Assembly: GCA_002027195.1 (NCBI GenBank)
Contig: MWJO01000043.1
Coordinates: 1-58,779, forward strand
Origin: Streptomyces sp. GKU 895
GTDB taxonomy: Bacteria > Actinomycetota > Actinomycetes > Streptomycetales > Streptomycetaceae
Length of the DNA: 58,779 bases
Reading direction: 5' to 3'
Shown here: piece after piece, positions 1-7,691 of the stretch
Position numbering within the stretch: the stretch's first letter is position 1
Layout of the letters: every line of letters begins with the position of its first letter
The notes under the pieces: generated by a model
The model's input: the letters and a program-made list of their open reading frames with translations, nothing else
The model's database searches: none
Told to the model about the DNA's origin: nothing
Program-made: the position numbers and the translations under genes

Positions 1-928
1 ACTCCTCCGCCGCCCGCCGCAGTTCCTCCCGTACAGCAGCCAGCACCGGATCGTCCTCCGACCCCGTCCGCACCGCCGCGAACACGTTCCGGGACGGCGG
101 CTCGCCCTCGGTCCGCAGCACCGCGAGGCGTCGGCCGGCGTACAACGGCCGTACCAGGCGCGGGATCAGCGCCACCCCCGCCCCCGCCTCGACGAGCGCC
201 GCCACCGCCGCCCAGTCGTTCACGGCGTGCCGGATGTCCGGCGTGAAGCCGGCCGTCGCGCACACCGAACGCGCCACCGCCCCCACACAGCTGCGCGGAT
301 GCCCCACGATCCAGGCGTCGGCGGCCAGTTCGCGCAAGGGGACGTCCCCGCTCCGCCCCGCCAGCCGGTGGCCTTCCGGCACCACCAGGTCCATGACGTC
401 GGTGAGCAGGTCGATGCGGCTGTAACGGCGGTCGGTGTGCGGCGGCCCCGCGGCGAAGTCCACCGCCACCGCGAGGTCCACCTGCCCGCCGTCCAGCGCG
501 GTGAACAGATCCGGCGGCTCGGACTCGACGACGTCGACCCGGACGTGCGGCAGCCGCGCGCCCAGCGCCCGCAGGGCCCCCGGCAGCAGCCCCAGGATGC
601 CGCTGGAGAAGCAGCCGACCGTCACCGAGCCGCGCCCGCCCTCCCCGTACGCCGCCAAGTCGGCGCGGGCCCGCTCCAGTTGGGCGGCGATCAGATCGGC
701 GTGCGCCAGCAGGACCCGGGCCTGGCCGGTGAGCCGTACGCCCCGGCCGTCCCGTTCGGTGAGGGGCGCGCCGACCTCCCGGGCCAGCGCGGCGATCTGC
801 TGGGAGACCGCGGACGGGGTGAGGTGGAGGGCCTCGGCGGTACGGGCGAGACTGCCCCGGCGCTGGAGTTCCCGCAGGACGGTCAGGCGGCGCAGATCGA
901 CGGTGAAGGTCTCGCTTACCTGTTCCAT
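1..928 (-). CDS. LysR-family transcriptional regulator (C-terminal end cut by window edge)
   Basis: Reading leftwards from the ATG at 928 gives about 309 residues without a stop. The N-terminus has the LysR winged helix-turn-helix (about residues 12-70, including the motif HLTPSAVSQQIAAL), followed by an effector-binding domain with VTVGCFSSG and GAGVALIPRLV. LysR proteins are usually about 300 residues, so only the last few are likely missing. It is divergent from the alpha/beta hydrolase gene with only 51 bp between the two starts. This is the classic arrangement in which a LysR protein controls its neighbour and itself, so the hydrolase is the best guess for its target. The ligand is not predictable. 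Confidence 0.9.
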   Translation of the reverse strand, partial: MEQVSETFTVDLRRLTVLRELQRRGSLARTAEALHLTPSAVSQQIAALAREVGAPLTERDGRGVRLTGQARVLLAHADLIAAQLERARADLAAYGEGGRGSVTVGCFSSGILGLLPGALRALGARLPHVRVDVVESEPPDLFTALDGGQVDLAVAVDFAAGPPHTDRRYSRIDLLTDVMDLVVPEGHRLAGRSGDVPLRELAADAWIVGHPRSCVGAVARSVCATAGFTPDIRHAVNDWAAVAALVEAGAGVALIPRLVRPLYAGRRLAVLRTEGEPPSRNVFAAVRTGSEDDPVLAAVREELRRAAEE

Positions 929-979
929 CGAGAAAGATTAACTGGACCGGGGGAGTGGGGATCGGAAACGATCAGGGTC

Positions 980-1543
980 ATGACCGCCTACCTCATCCTC
1001 CACGGCTGGCAGAACCACCGTCCGGCCGACCACTGGCAGCACTGGCTCGCCGACCGCCTCACCGAGCTCGGCCATCAGGTCACCTACCCGCAGCTGCCCG
1101 ACCCGGACGACCCGTCGCTGGAGGTGTGGCTGGGCGAGCTGGCCCGCTACCTGGCGGAGCGGCCGGATGTCGTGGTGGCCCACAGCGCGTCGGCCGTGCT
1201 GTGGCTGCACGCGGTGGCGCGGGGGACGCCCGGGGTCGGGGACGTGGAGCGGGTGCTGCTGGTGGGGCCGCCGGCCGCCTCGGTGCTGGCCCGGTATCCC
1301 GAGGTCGCCGAATTCACCGCGCCGCCCCTGGACTTCACCCTTCCGGGGCCGACGCTGCTGGTGGCGGGCGACGACGACCCGTACTGCCCGGGCGGCGCCC
1401 AGTCCGCCTACGGCGATCCGCTGGGCATCCCCACCCGACTCCTCCCCGGCGCCGCCCACCTGGACCTGGACGCGGGGTACGGCTCCTGGCCGTCGGTGCT
1501 GGAGTGGTGCCTGGACCCGGAGGCCGAGTTCAGGGTCCGGTAG
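980..1543 (+). CDS. RBBP9/YdeN-type alpha/beta hydrolase
   Basis: This is a 187-residue protein starting at ATG 980. It has the short serine-hydrolase pattern of the RBBP9/YdeN family: an early LHGW oxyanion motif (about residues 7-10), a nucleophile elbow VVAHSASA with Ser about 69, an acid region GDDDPYC, and a late histidine in GAAHLDLDAGYG. No signal peptide is seen, so it should be cytosolic; the substrate is unknown. An in-frame reading extends far upstream over the antisense of the LysR gene, but the family alignment starts at MTAYLILHGW, so ATG 980 is preferred. The C-terminal codons lie in the first copy of a 28-bp direct repeat. Confidence 0.85.
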   Translation: MTAYLILHGWQNHRPADHWQHWLADRLTELGHQVTYPQLPDPDDPSLEVWLGELARYLAERPDVVVAHSASAVLWLHAVARGTPGVGDVERVLLVGPPAASVLARYPEVAEFTAPPLDFTLPGPTLLVAGDDDPYCPGGAQSAYGDPLGIPTRLLPGAAHLDLDAGYGSWPSVLEWCLDPEAEFRVR

Positions 1544-1593
1544 GCGTGGGTGCCAGGGGCTGCCTGGAGGCCGAGTTCAGGGTCCGGTAGGCG
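1519..1593. repeat. 28-bp direct repeat at the junction of convergent genes
   Basis: The same 28 bp occur at 1519-1546 and 1566-1593, 47 bp apart, with no mismatch seen. Copy 1 contains the last codons and TAG stop of the hydrolase. Copy 2 contains the TGA stop of the convergent MFS gene, and copy 1 holds an equivalent TGA in another frame. This looks like a short local duplication that moved the end of the MFS gene. Confidence 0.8.
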
Positions 1594-2842
1594 CGGTGGC
1601 CGGGGGCTCCCCGGGGGCGGTGGCACCGGCCGTGCGCAGTTCCGGTGTGGTGACACCGACCGCCGTCACCGCCGCCAGGCACATCAGCCCGCCGGCGATC
1701 AGCGCGGTCGCCCCGGAGCTCCAGCCCGCGACCAGGCCGCCGCGCAGGTTGCCGAGGTGGGGGCCCGCCTGGCCGACGATCGTCTCGGCCGCCGTGACGC
1801 GGCCCAGCAGGGCGTCGGGGGTGCGGGTCTGGACGATGGTCGTACGGGAGAGGACGGCGAGCGCGTCCGCCGCACCCGCCAGCGTGAGCAGGGCGAGGCC
1901 CCACCAGGCGCTGGTCGTCAGTCCGAAGAGGAAGAGGCCGGCGCCCCAGCCGGCGGACGCGCACAGCATCACCGGGCCGGGGCGGGCCAGCCGGGTCACC
2001 GGGCCGGAGAAGGCGGTCGCGGCGACTCCGCCGACGGCCAGCGCGGACAGGAACAGGCCGAGGGTGCGCGGGTCGCCGCCGAAGCGTTCCTCGTTGACCA
2101 GCGGGAAGAGGCTGGTCGGCATGGACAGGACGGTGGCTGCCAGGTCGGTGATCAGGGCGCCGCGCACCACCCGGTGGCCGACCAGGAAGCGCAGGCCGTC
2201 CAGCACCCCGTGGATGCCGGGGCGGGACTTGGTGCCCTCGGGTGGCAGCGCGGGCAGGCCGTAGGCGCCGTAGAACGACAGGGCGAAGCTCAGGGCGTCC
2301 AGGAGGTAGCAGACGCCGATGCCCCACCAGCCGAGGACGACACCGGCGACGGCCGGGCCGACCAGCATCATCGCCTGGCCGGTGACCTGCTGGAGGGCGA
2401 GTCCGGCGGCCACCTGGTCCTTGGGCAGCAGCCGCGGCACGAACACCCCGGCCGCGGGGGCGCCGAGCGCGGCGAACGACGTCTGGACCGCGACCAGGAC
2501 GAGGACGACGGCCACCGGCGCGTGCCCGGCGAAGCCCTGCACGGCCAGCAGCACCGAGCACACCGCCGAGCCGACGGTGCCGGTGAGATACAGCCGGCGG
2601 CGGTCGACGCGGTCCGCCCAGGCGCCCGCGAAGAGGCTGACGCCGACCATCGGCACCGCCTGCGCGACACCGACCGCGCCGCTCCAGAAGGCACTGTGGG
2701 TCATGTCCCAGACCTGGTACAGGACGGTGACCATGGTCATGAAGCTGCCGAGCGTGGACACCGTGCGTCCGAACAGCAGCCGCCGGAAGACGGGGGAGGT
2801 GCGCAGGGGCCGTACGTCGAGCAGCGCGTCGGACAGGCTCAT
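1577..2842 (-). CDS. MFS transporter, EntS-like drug/siderophore exporter type
   Basis: A 421-residue membrane protein with about 12 hydrophobic segments. The MFS loop 2-3 motif is clear: GAWADRVDRRRLYL near residues 75-90. The opening SPVFRRLLFGRTVSTLGSF is typical of the EntS/DHA-type single-component exporters common in actinomycetes. The start is ATG 2842. The C-terminal tail is Pro/Ala/Thr-rich and its stop codon lies in the second copy of the 28-bp direct repeat. It is convergent with the hydrolase gene and transcribed like the isomerase gene to its right, with an 79-bp gap between. The substrate cannot be predicted. Confidence 0.85.
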   Translation of the reverse strand: MSLSDALLDVRPLRTSPVFRRLLFGRTVSTLGSFMTMVTVLYQVWDMTHSAFWSGAVGVAQAVPMVGVSLFAGAWADRVDRRRLYLTGTVGSAVCSVLLAVQGFAGHAPVAVVLVLVAVQTSFAALGAPAAGVFVPRLLPKDQVAAGLALQQVTGQAMMLVGPAVAGVVLGWWGIGVCYLLDALSFALSFYGAYGLPALPPEGTKSRPGIHGVLDGLRFLVGHRVVRGALITDLAATVLSMPTSLFPLVNEERFGGDPRTLGLFLSALAVGGVAATAFSGPVTRLARPGPVMLCASAGWGAGLFLFGLTTSAWWGLALLTLAGAADALAVLSRTTIVQTRTPDALLGRVTAAETIVGQAGPHLGNLRGGLVAGWSSGATALIAGGLMCLAAVTAVGVTTPELRTAGATAPGEPPATAPTGP

Positions 2843-2921
2843 GAGAGCGGGAGCGAGGGCGGGGTGGGCTGATGCACCCCGGGACGCTAACCGGTGACGG
2901 CCGCCCCGGCCACCGAATTAG

Positions 2922-3722
2922 TCACGCGCTGTCGTTCAGGAGGCGGCTCAGATGCTCACGCCCCCGACCGAGCAGTCCCGGAAGCGGCGCGGCCCCCTCG
3001 TACCAGCGCTTCTCGTACTCCCAGCACAGCCAGCCGTCCCAGCCGTGCCGGGAGAGGATCTCGACGGACTCGGCGATCGGCAGGACGCCGGCGCCGAGCC
3101 GCAGCGGGGTGGTGTCCTCGGCCGAGGCGATGTCCTTGACCTGGACGTATCCGAGGTACGGGGAAAGCGCCGCGTAGGTCTCGCTCGGCTGCTCGCCGCC
3201 GAGCCAGGTGTGCATGACGTCCCACAGCGAGCCGACGTTGCGGTGGCCGACCAGGCCCAGGACGCGGATCGCGTCGGCGCCGGTGCGGTGCGAGTCGTGC
3301 GTCTCCAGCAGAATCCGTACGCCGAGGTCGGCGGCGTACTCCGCGGCCGTGCCGAGCCGCCGGGCGGCCGTGGCGTCGGCCTCCGTGGGGGACTGCCCCT
3401 GGGCCGCGCCGGGGAAGACGCGGATGTACGGGGCACCCAGGTCGCGGGCGAGGTCGAGGAGCGCGCGGATCTCCTCGATCACGGGCGCGTCGTCCCCGGG
3501 CGCGGCCACCCGCGTGTACCCGGCCACGCTCAGGATCTCCACCCCGGCGGCCTTGAACTCGCTCACGACATCGGCCCGTTGTTCCGCCCCGATCCCGGGA
3601 TGCACCGGCTCCTCGGGATGCGCGCGCAGCTCGACGCCGTGATACCCGTGCGCGGTGGCCAGCCGCAGCACCTCGGGGACGGGGAGACCGGGGACACCGA
3701 GAGTGGAGTACGCGAGTTTCAT
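2922..3722 (-). CDS. Sugar phosphate isomerase/epimerase, xylose-isomerase-like TIM barrel
   Basis: A 266-residue protein of the AP-endonuclease-2/sugar isomerase superfamily. It opens with KLAYSTLGVPGL and has the barrel-strand motifs YHGVELRAHP, LLETHDSHRTG, GSLWDVMHTW and YVQVKDI, which carry the usual metal-binding Glu/Asp/His residues, and it ends with a GWDGWLCWEYEK strand. Such enzymes isomerise, epimerise or dehydrate sugars and inositols in the cytosol. The start is ATG 3722. The MarR-GNAT gene lies 18 bp upstream on the same strand, so the two may be cotranscribed. The specific substrate is not recognisable. Confidence 0.85.
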   Translation of the reverse strand: MKLAYSTLGVPGLPVPEVLRLATAHGYHGVELRAHPEEPVHPGIGAEQRADVVSEFKAAGVEILSVAGYTRVAAPGDDAPVIEEIRALLDLARDLGAPYIRVFPGAAQGQSPTEADATAARRLGTAAEYAADLGVRILLETHDSHRTGADAIRVLGLVGHRNVGSLWDVMHTWLGGEQPSETYAALSPYLGYVQVKDIASAEDTTPLRLGAGVLPIAESVEILSRHGWDGWLCWEYEKRWYEGAAPLPGLLGRGREHLSRLLNDSA

Positions 3723-3740
3723 GGTTTTGGACTTTACGCG

Positions 3741-4673
3741 TCACTCCCGTGTGCCGTGCAGGTCCAGGCGCCAGTCCTGGCCGACCAGATCCTTGCCGAA
3801 GGACCGGTGCGGCTTCTCGGCGAGCAGTACGAAGCCGTGCCGCTGGTAGATGTGGCGGGCGGAGCTGAGGATGTCGTTGGTCCACAGCACCAGGTCCCGG
3901 TAGCCGACCTCGCGGGCGAAGTCGATGACGGCCGTGACCAGCCGGTCCCCGATGCCGAGGCCGCGGGCGTCGGGCTCGACCAGCAGCAGCCGCAGGCGGG
4001 CCGTGGCGGGCGCCTCGTCGCGCACGCACATCACGCACCCCACCGGCCGCCCGTCCAGTTCGGCGATCCACACCCGCTCCAGATGCGGATCGTGATCCTC
4101 CGCGAAGTCGGCGACGATCCTCGCCACCAGCCCCTCGTAGTCGGCGTTCCAGCCGTACTCCGCCGTGTAGAGCGCGGCGTTGCGCTGCACGATCCAGCCC
4201 AGGTCACCGGGTCCGGGCTCGCGCAGCAGCACGTCCTCACGGCGGGGCGGCCGCCCCTCGGAGAGCAGCTCGCGGACGGTCCGCATGGCCTCCGCGAGCC
4301 GCGGCCGCTCGGCGGCGGGCACGGTGGCGAGGAGCGCGCCCACCGATTCGTCCGCCCGCTCGGCGAGCAGCGCGGCGGTCTCCCGCCCCCGGACGGTGAG
4401 CGTGACGCGACGCCGCCGCGGATCCCGCCGCGAGGCCGTCCGCTCGATCAGCCCGTCCTCCTCGAACTTGTTGAGAATTCGGCTCAAATAGCCCGCGTCC
4501 AGCGAGAGTTCGGTCCGCAGGTCGGCCGCGTCGGTACGCGGGGAGTGCGCGAGTTCGTACAGGACCCGGGACTCGGTGAGGGTGAACGGGGCGTAGAGCT
4601 GGCGGCTGTAGTCGAGGGCACCGATGACGTTGGTGTAGAAGCGGTTGAAGGCGCGGATGTCCTGGACGGTCAT
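3741..4673 (-). CDS. MarR-type regulator fused to GNAT N-acetyltransferase
   Basis: A 310-residue two-domain protein. Residues about 1-140 form a MarR winged helix (TLTESRVLYELAHS, LDAGYLSRILNKFEEDGLI, then the basic wing RRDPRRRRVTLT). Residues about 150-300 form a GNAT domain with the acetyl-CoA motif LLVEPDARGLGIGDRLV. This bifunctional architecture is well known in bacteria: transcriptional control plus acetylation of a small molecule or protein. The ATG at 4673 is at the usual family start. A perfect 11-bp palindrome lies about 50 bp upstream and may be its own operator. Confidence 0.9.
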   Translation of the reverse strand: MTVQDIRAFNRFYTNVIGALDYSRQLYAPFTLTESRVLYELAHSPRTDAADLRTELSLDAGYLSRILNKFEEDGLIERTASRRDPRRRRVTLTVRGRETAALLAERADESVGALLATVPAAERPRLAEAMRTVRELLSEGRPPRREDVLLREPGPGDLGWIVQRNAALYTAEYGWNADYEGLVARIVADFAEDHDPHLERVWIAELDGRPVGCVMCVRDEAPATARLRLLLVEPDARGLGIGDRLVTAVIDFAREVGYRDLVLWTNDILSSARHIYQRHGFVLLAEKPHRSFGKDLVGQDWRLDLHGTRE

Positions 4674-4719
4674 GACGGGCGACCCCCGGGTGGCGAGGCG
4701 GGCAGGGTGGCGCGGATGG

Positions 4720-4738
4720 TTGACTCAGTCAGAGATAA
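4720..4738 (-). promoter_or_regulatory. Putative MarR-type operator and -10 upstream of the MarR-GNAT gene
   Basis: TGACTCAGTCA at 4721-4731 is a perfect 11-bp palindrome. On the minus strand it directly follows TTATCT (4738-4733), a fair -10 box, so a bound protein would cover the transcription start. MarR proteins bind short TTGACT-like palindromes, so autoregulation is a reasonable inference. No convincing -35 was found. Confidence 0.4.
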
Positions 4739-4816
4739 CCGTACGACCGCCCCGCCCGGCCGTCCATATCCCACCCGCGCCGACTCAGCCCGACGTCCCC
4801 TCAGTCCTGCCTCGGC

Positions 4817-5055
4817 TCAGTCCCACCAGAACCGCCACTGCGTCAGGCCGGCGCGCCCGCGTACTCGGGGAAGGGGGTCGGCGGGTCGTCCACGATGTTG
4901 TCGGCGGTGGACAGCACATGCTCCAGCGCGAGCCGGTCCGCGCTCGCCCGGTCGAGGGGCGGCCGGGCGACGGAGACATGAACGTCACCGCCGTAGGCAC
5001 CCACGACACGCGCCGGGGGGAGGGGGTGCCGGAGCTGTTCGGTTTCGCGGCGGCC
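4817..5055 (-). pseudogene. Remnant of a DUF4253-family protein (frameshifted, no start)
   Basis: On the minus strand one frame reads ETEQLRHPLPPARVVGAYGG, then DVHVSVARPPLDRASAD, then LALEHVLSTADNIVDD, then PFPEYAGAPA before a stop. A one-base shift near 4848 continues it as LTQWRFWWD and stops at 4817. The pattern VSVARPP, then an EH motif, then ADNI, then EYA, ending WRFWWD, resembles the C-terminal half of DUF4253 proteins, recalled from family knowledge rather than searched. No start codon precedes it in frame (a TGA lies just upstream), so it appears to be an N-terminally truncated remnant. The rest of 4674-5200 shows only regulatory sites. Confidence 0.45.
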
Positions 5056-5116
5056 GCCATCACCCCGGCACCCCGCCCTTCACCATCCTGGAAGCCCGCC
5101 CTTCGCCCCGCTGAAA

Positions 5117-5174
5117 GAAACGCTTGCGTTTCGCTAAGAGTCTCCGTAGCCTATCTGTACGAAACAGTTTCGTA
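5117..5174 (+). promoter_or_regulatory. Promoter with two GAAAC/GTTTC palindromic operators
   Basis: A -35 TTGCGT (5124-5129) and a -10 TAGCCT (5147-5152) are separated by exactly 17 bp. An inverted repeat GAAACGC-TT-GCGTTTC (5117-5132, 7-bp arms) covers the -35. A second, TACGAAAC-A-GTTTCGTA (5158-5174, 8-bp arms), covers the expected transcription start. Both share the GAAAC/GTTTC half site, as TetR-family operators often do. The downstream gene is the DMT transporter. No TetR gene is adjacent, so the regulator is probably encoded elsewhere. Confidence 0.65.
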
Positions 5175-5220
5175 TTGATGCGGTCGGGCGTGGGCTCGGC
5201 CCGGCAAGGAGGTGGGCCCG

Positions 5221-6873
5221 ATGACAGCGTCCCCGGTGCTGCTGGCCGTGGCCCTCTCCCTCATCTCGGCGGTCTGCTACGCCACGGCCGCCGTCGTCCA
5301 GGAACGGACGGCGGCGGCCACGCCGGGCATGCGCGGCGCACTGGCCCGCGGCGCCTGGTGGGGGTCCGTGGCCCTCAACGCGGGCGGCGCGCTGCTCCAC
5401 GTGGTCGCCCTGCGCTACGGCCCGCTGACCCTGGTCCAGCCGCTCGGCGCGCTGAGCCTGGTGCTCGCGGTGCCGCTGGGCTCGCTGGCCACGGGCCGCC
5501 GCACCTCCGGCACCCAGTGGCGGGGCGTCGCCTTCACCCTCGTAGGCCTGAGCACGCTGCTCCTGGTCACGGCGACGGGCGGGGCGCCGCACGCCACGCT
5601 GGGCATCACCGAAGTCATGGCCGTCGCGCTCTTCGCGGCGGGCGCGGTGGCGGTACTGGTGAGCGTGGGCACGGGAGGCCTGGCGTTTGCCGCGGCGTCG
5701 GGCATCGCCTCCGGCGTCGGCTCCACGCTGTCGCAGAAGCTGGCGGTGGGCCCGTCGGTGTCCTGGGACACGGCTCTGGTGGGGCTCCTGACGGTGGGCT
5801 TCGCGGTCGGCGGCCTGCTGCTCTCCCAGCAGGCGTACCGCAGCGGCCTCGGCGGCCCGCTCGCCCTCCTCACCCTGGTCAACCCGGTCACCGCGTCCGC
5901 CATCGGCATCGCCCTCCTCGGGGAGGGCTTCCAGTACGGCGGCACGGGCACGCTCCTCGCGCTGGCAGGGGCAGCGGCGGCGGTGTACGGCGTGACGCTG
6001 CTGAGCCGCGCCCGGGAGACGTCGAGCACTTCGAGCACTTCGAGCGCGTCGACTACTTCGACTACTTCGACTACTTCGAGCACTCCCAGTGCTTCGAGTG
6101 GCCCGCGCACCTCTCACACCCCCCACACCCCGAACCGGACGGTTCCGGTCGTGGTGGTGGCCCCCCCGCCCGTCCCTCACCCCCGCAACCGTAGAACTTA
6201 CCGGCCCCCGCCCGGTCGTTGTGAAAGGCAGACCCCGAACATGACGATCCTGCAGCTGCGCCCCCGTACCGCTGTCATCCGCCCCGCCGGCCTGGTCGAC
6301 GTACCGGCGGTGGTACGGCTGATCACCCCGCCGTCGCCCGCGCTCCGCTCGGGGGAGTGCCTGGCCGGCGACTGGGACCAGGCGCAGCGCGCCATGCGCC
6401 TGCTGCTGGCTCACCACGCGCTGGAGGAGGGCCAGGTGTGGGTGGCCGAGCGCGCGGACGGTGACCTGCTCGCGGCCGCCGTCTGGATGCCGCCGGACGC
6501 CGGCGCCGAGCCTCCGCACGCCCGCCTGGGCACTCTGTTCGCCCGCGAACTCGCCGTACGCCCGCCCGAGAGCCCGCTCCTCCCGGCGGCCCTGAAGAAG
6601 GCCGGCCCCGCCGAACCGCACTGGACGGTCGTCACCGTCTGCGCCCAGGACGACACTGAGGCCTGGGAACCGGCCCTGGTCGCCGATCTCCTCGCCCCCG
6701 GCCTCGCCGAGGTGGACGCGCAGGACGCCACGGCGGTGGCCCTCACCCTCGCGGCCCGCCACACCGACCAGCTGCGCTCCCTGGGCTTCCGCCACCCCCG
6801 GCACGTCCCGCTGACGCCGGGCCTCGGCGTCTGGCTGACGACGCGCTACCCGGAGCAGCGCCTGGCGGCCTGA
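5221..6873 (+). CDS. DMT/EamA-family transporter reading in frame into a GNAT domain
   Basis: The ATG at 5221 is 8 nt after a strong AAGGAGG. Residues about 1-265 contain roughly nine or ten hydrophobic helices with the EamA-like pattern (LSLISAVCYATAAVVQERT, YGPLTLVQPLGALSLVLAVP, LLTLVNPVTASAIGIALLGE), consistent with a drug/metabolite-type inner-membrane transporter. No stop follows. The frame continues through a Ser/Thr repeat linker (encoded by 9-bp tandem units) and a Pro-rich stretch into a GNAT domain ending at 6873, about 550 residues in all. It is either a genuine fusion or two genes joined by loss of a stop. The internal ATG 6241 has its own ribosome site, so the GNAT may also be made separately. 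Confidence 0.7.
   Translation: MTASPVLLAVALSLISAVCYATAAVVQERTAAATPGMRGALARGAWWGSVALNAGGALLHVVALRYGPLTLVQPLGALSLVLAVPLGSLATGRRTSGTQWRGVAFTLVGLSTLLLVTATGGAPHATLGITEVMAVALFAAGAVAVLVSVGTGGLAFAAASGIASGVGSTLSQKLAVGPSVSWDTALVGLLTVGFAVGGLLLSQQAYRSGLGGPLALLTLVNPVTASAIGIALLGEGFQYGGTGTLLALAGAAAAVYGVTLLSRARETSSTSSTSSASTTSTTSTTSSTPSASSGPRTSHTPHTPNRTVPVVVVAPPPVPHPRNRRTYRPPPGRCERQTPNMTILQLRPRTAVIRPAGLVDVPAVVRLITPPSPALRSGECLAGDWDQAQRAMRLLLAHHALEEGQVWVAERADGDLLAAAVWMPPDAGAEPPHARLGTLFARELAVRPPESPLLPAALKKAGPAEPHWTVVTVCAQDDTEAWEPALVADLLAPGLAEVDAQDATAVALTLAARHTDQLRSLGFRHPRHVPLTPGLGVWLTTRYPEQRLAA
6022..6084 (+). repeat. 9-bp tandem repeats encoding a Ser/Thr linker
   Basis: Seven consecutive 9-bp units of the form TCGAGCACT or TCGACTACT, one variant TCGAGCGCG, encode the SSTSSTSSASTTSTTSTT-type linker after the transporter helices. 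The unit length is a multiple of three, so slippage changes linker length without shifting frame. Confidence 0.85.
6241..6873 (+). CDS. GNAT-family N-acetyltransferase (possible separate start of the fused ORF)
   Basis: Starting at ATG 6241, after a weak GAAAGG ribosome site, this gives a 210-residue protein: IRPAGLVDVPAVVRLI at the start, a middle strand EGQVWVAERADGDLLAAAVWM, and a C-terminal HTDQLRSLGFRHPRHVPL. These fit a degenerate GNAT acyltransferase with the usual terminal GF..... motif. The acetyl-CoA loop is less clear than in canonical members. It shares its frame with the upstream transporter, which lacks a stop before it. Substrate unknown. Confidence 0.6.
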   Translation: MTILQLRPRTAVIRPAGLVDVPAVVRLITPPSPALRSGECLAGDWDQAQRAMRLLLAHHALEEGQVWVAERADGDLLAAAVWMPPDAGAEPPHARLGTLFARELAVRPPESPLLPAALKKAGPAEPHWTVVTVCAQDDTEAWEPALVADLLAPGLAEVDAQDATAVALTLAARHTDQLRSLGFRHPRHVPLTPGLGVWLTTRYPEQRLAA

Positions 6874-6905
6874 CCCGACACGACGCCCTCAACGCCGGCG
6901 GCCCG

Positions 6906-7649
6906 ATGCATCGCGAGCAGCAACTGCCGTACGTCGTCCGACAGTTCCCCACGGCACTCGGCCACGACGAACCCGAGGGAGCCACGGGCCACCTCCACGG
7001 TGCCGGTGACGCCCCCCAGCCCGTCCGGCGTTCGAGGACGAGGCCCGCCGCGTCCCACCTCGCCGCCACCCGGCACGGCCTGGCCGCCGCCCGCGACGGC
7101 GGCACCGTCCTCCTGCTGCCCTTGAAACCGGGCGACACCGCGACCGACCTGGCCCGCCGCACCGCCCGCCATCTCGGCACGGCCGTCCACGAGGCCGTCA
7201 CCGTAGGCGCCTCCGCCCCCGTCGAGGACCTGGCCACCCGCCCGGACACCGTGACCGCCGCCTACGAGGAGGGCCGGCGCTGCCTCGACGCGCTGCGGCT
7301 CCTCGGCCGCACCGGGGACGGGGCGGCCGCCGAGGACTTCGGGTTCCTGGGCCTGCTGCTGGCCGGCGACCGGGACATCACCGGCTTCGTCGACCGCACG
7401 ATCGGCCAGGTCGTCTCGTACGACCGACGACGGGGCACGGATCTGCTGCGCACCCTCGACGCCTACTTCGCCTGCGGCATGAGCCCGGCCCGCACCAAGG
7501 ACGAACTGCACGTCCATGTGAACACCGTCGCCCAGCGCCTGGAGCGCATCGGCCGGCTCCTCGGCGACGACTGGCAGAGCCCCGCCCGCGCGCTGGAGAT
7601 CCAGCTCGCGCTGCGGCTGCACATACTCTCCGCACCCGCACAGCACTGA
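6906..7649 (+). CDS. PucR/CdaR-type regulator, N-terminally truncated (probable pseudogene)
   Basis: From about residue 45 onward this 247-residue reading matches the C-terminal part of PucR/CdaR regulators: a degenerate GGDEF-like CdaR region (GTVLLLPLKPGDTATDLARR, VTAAYEEGRRCLDALRLLG) then the PucR-type helix-turn-helix (LLRTLDAYFACGMSPARTKD, ELHVHVNTVAQRLERIGRLL). Full proteins are usually 400-600 residues with an N-terminal sensor domain. Here only about 32 bp separate it from the previous gene, so that domain is absent, and the first 40 residues look like out-of-frame sequence. Probably a decayed gene, although the DNA-binding part is intact. Confidence 0.6.
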   Translation: MHREQQLPYVVRQFPTALGHDEPEGATGHLHGAGDAPQPVRRSRTRPAASHLAATRHGLAAARDGGTVLLLPLKPGDTATDLARRTARHLGTAVHEAVTVGASAPVEDLATRPDTVTAAYEEGRRCLDALRLLGRTGDGAAAEDFGFLGLLLAGDRDITGFVDRTIGQVVSYDRRRGTDLLRTLDAYFACGMSPARTKDELHVHVNTVAQRLERIGRLLGDDWQSPARALEIQLALRLHILSAPAQH

Positions 7650-7676
7650 CCCCCGTACGCGCGGCGCGTACGGGGG
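7650..7676. terminator. Perfect hairpin between convergent genes
   Basis: CCCCCGTACGCG (7650-7661) and CGCGTACGGGGG (7665-7676) form a perfect 12-bp stem with a 3-nt loop. It lies between the stop codons of convergent genes and lacks a T-run, as is common for Streptomyces terminators, so it probably works in both directions. Confidence 0.75.
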
Positions 7677-7691
7677 CCGGTGGGCAGGTGA

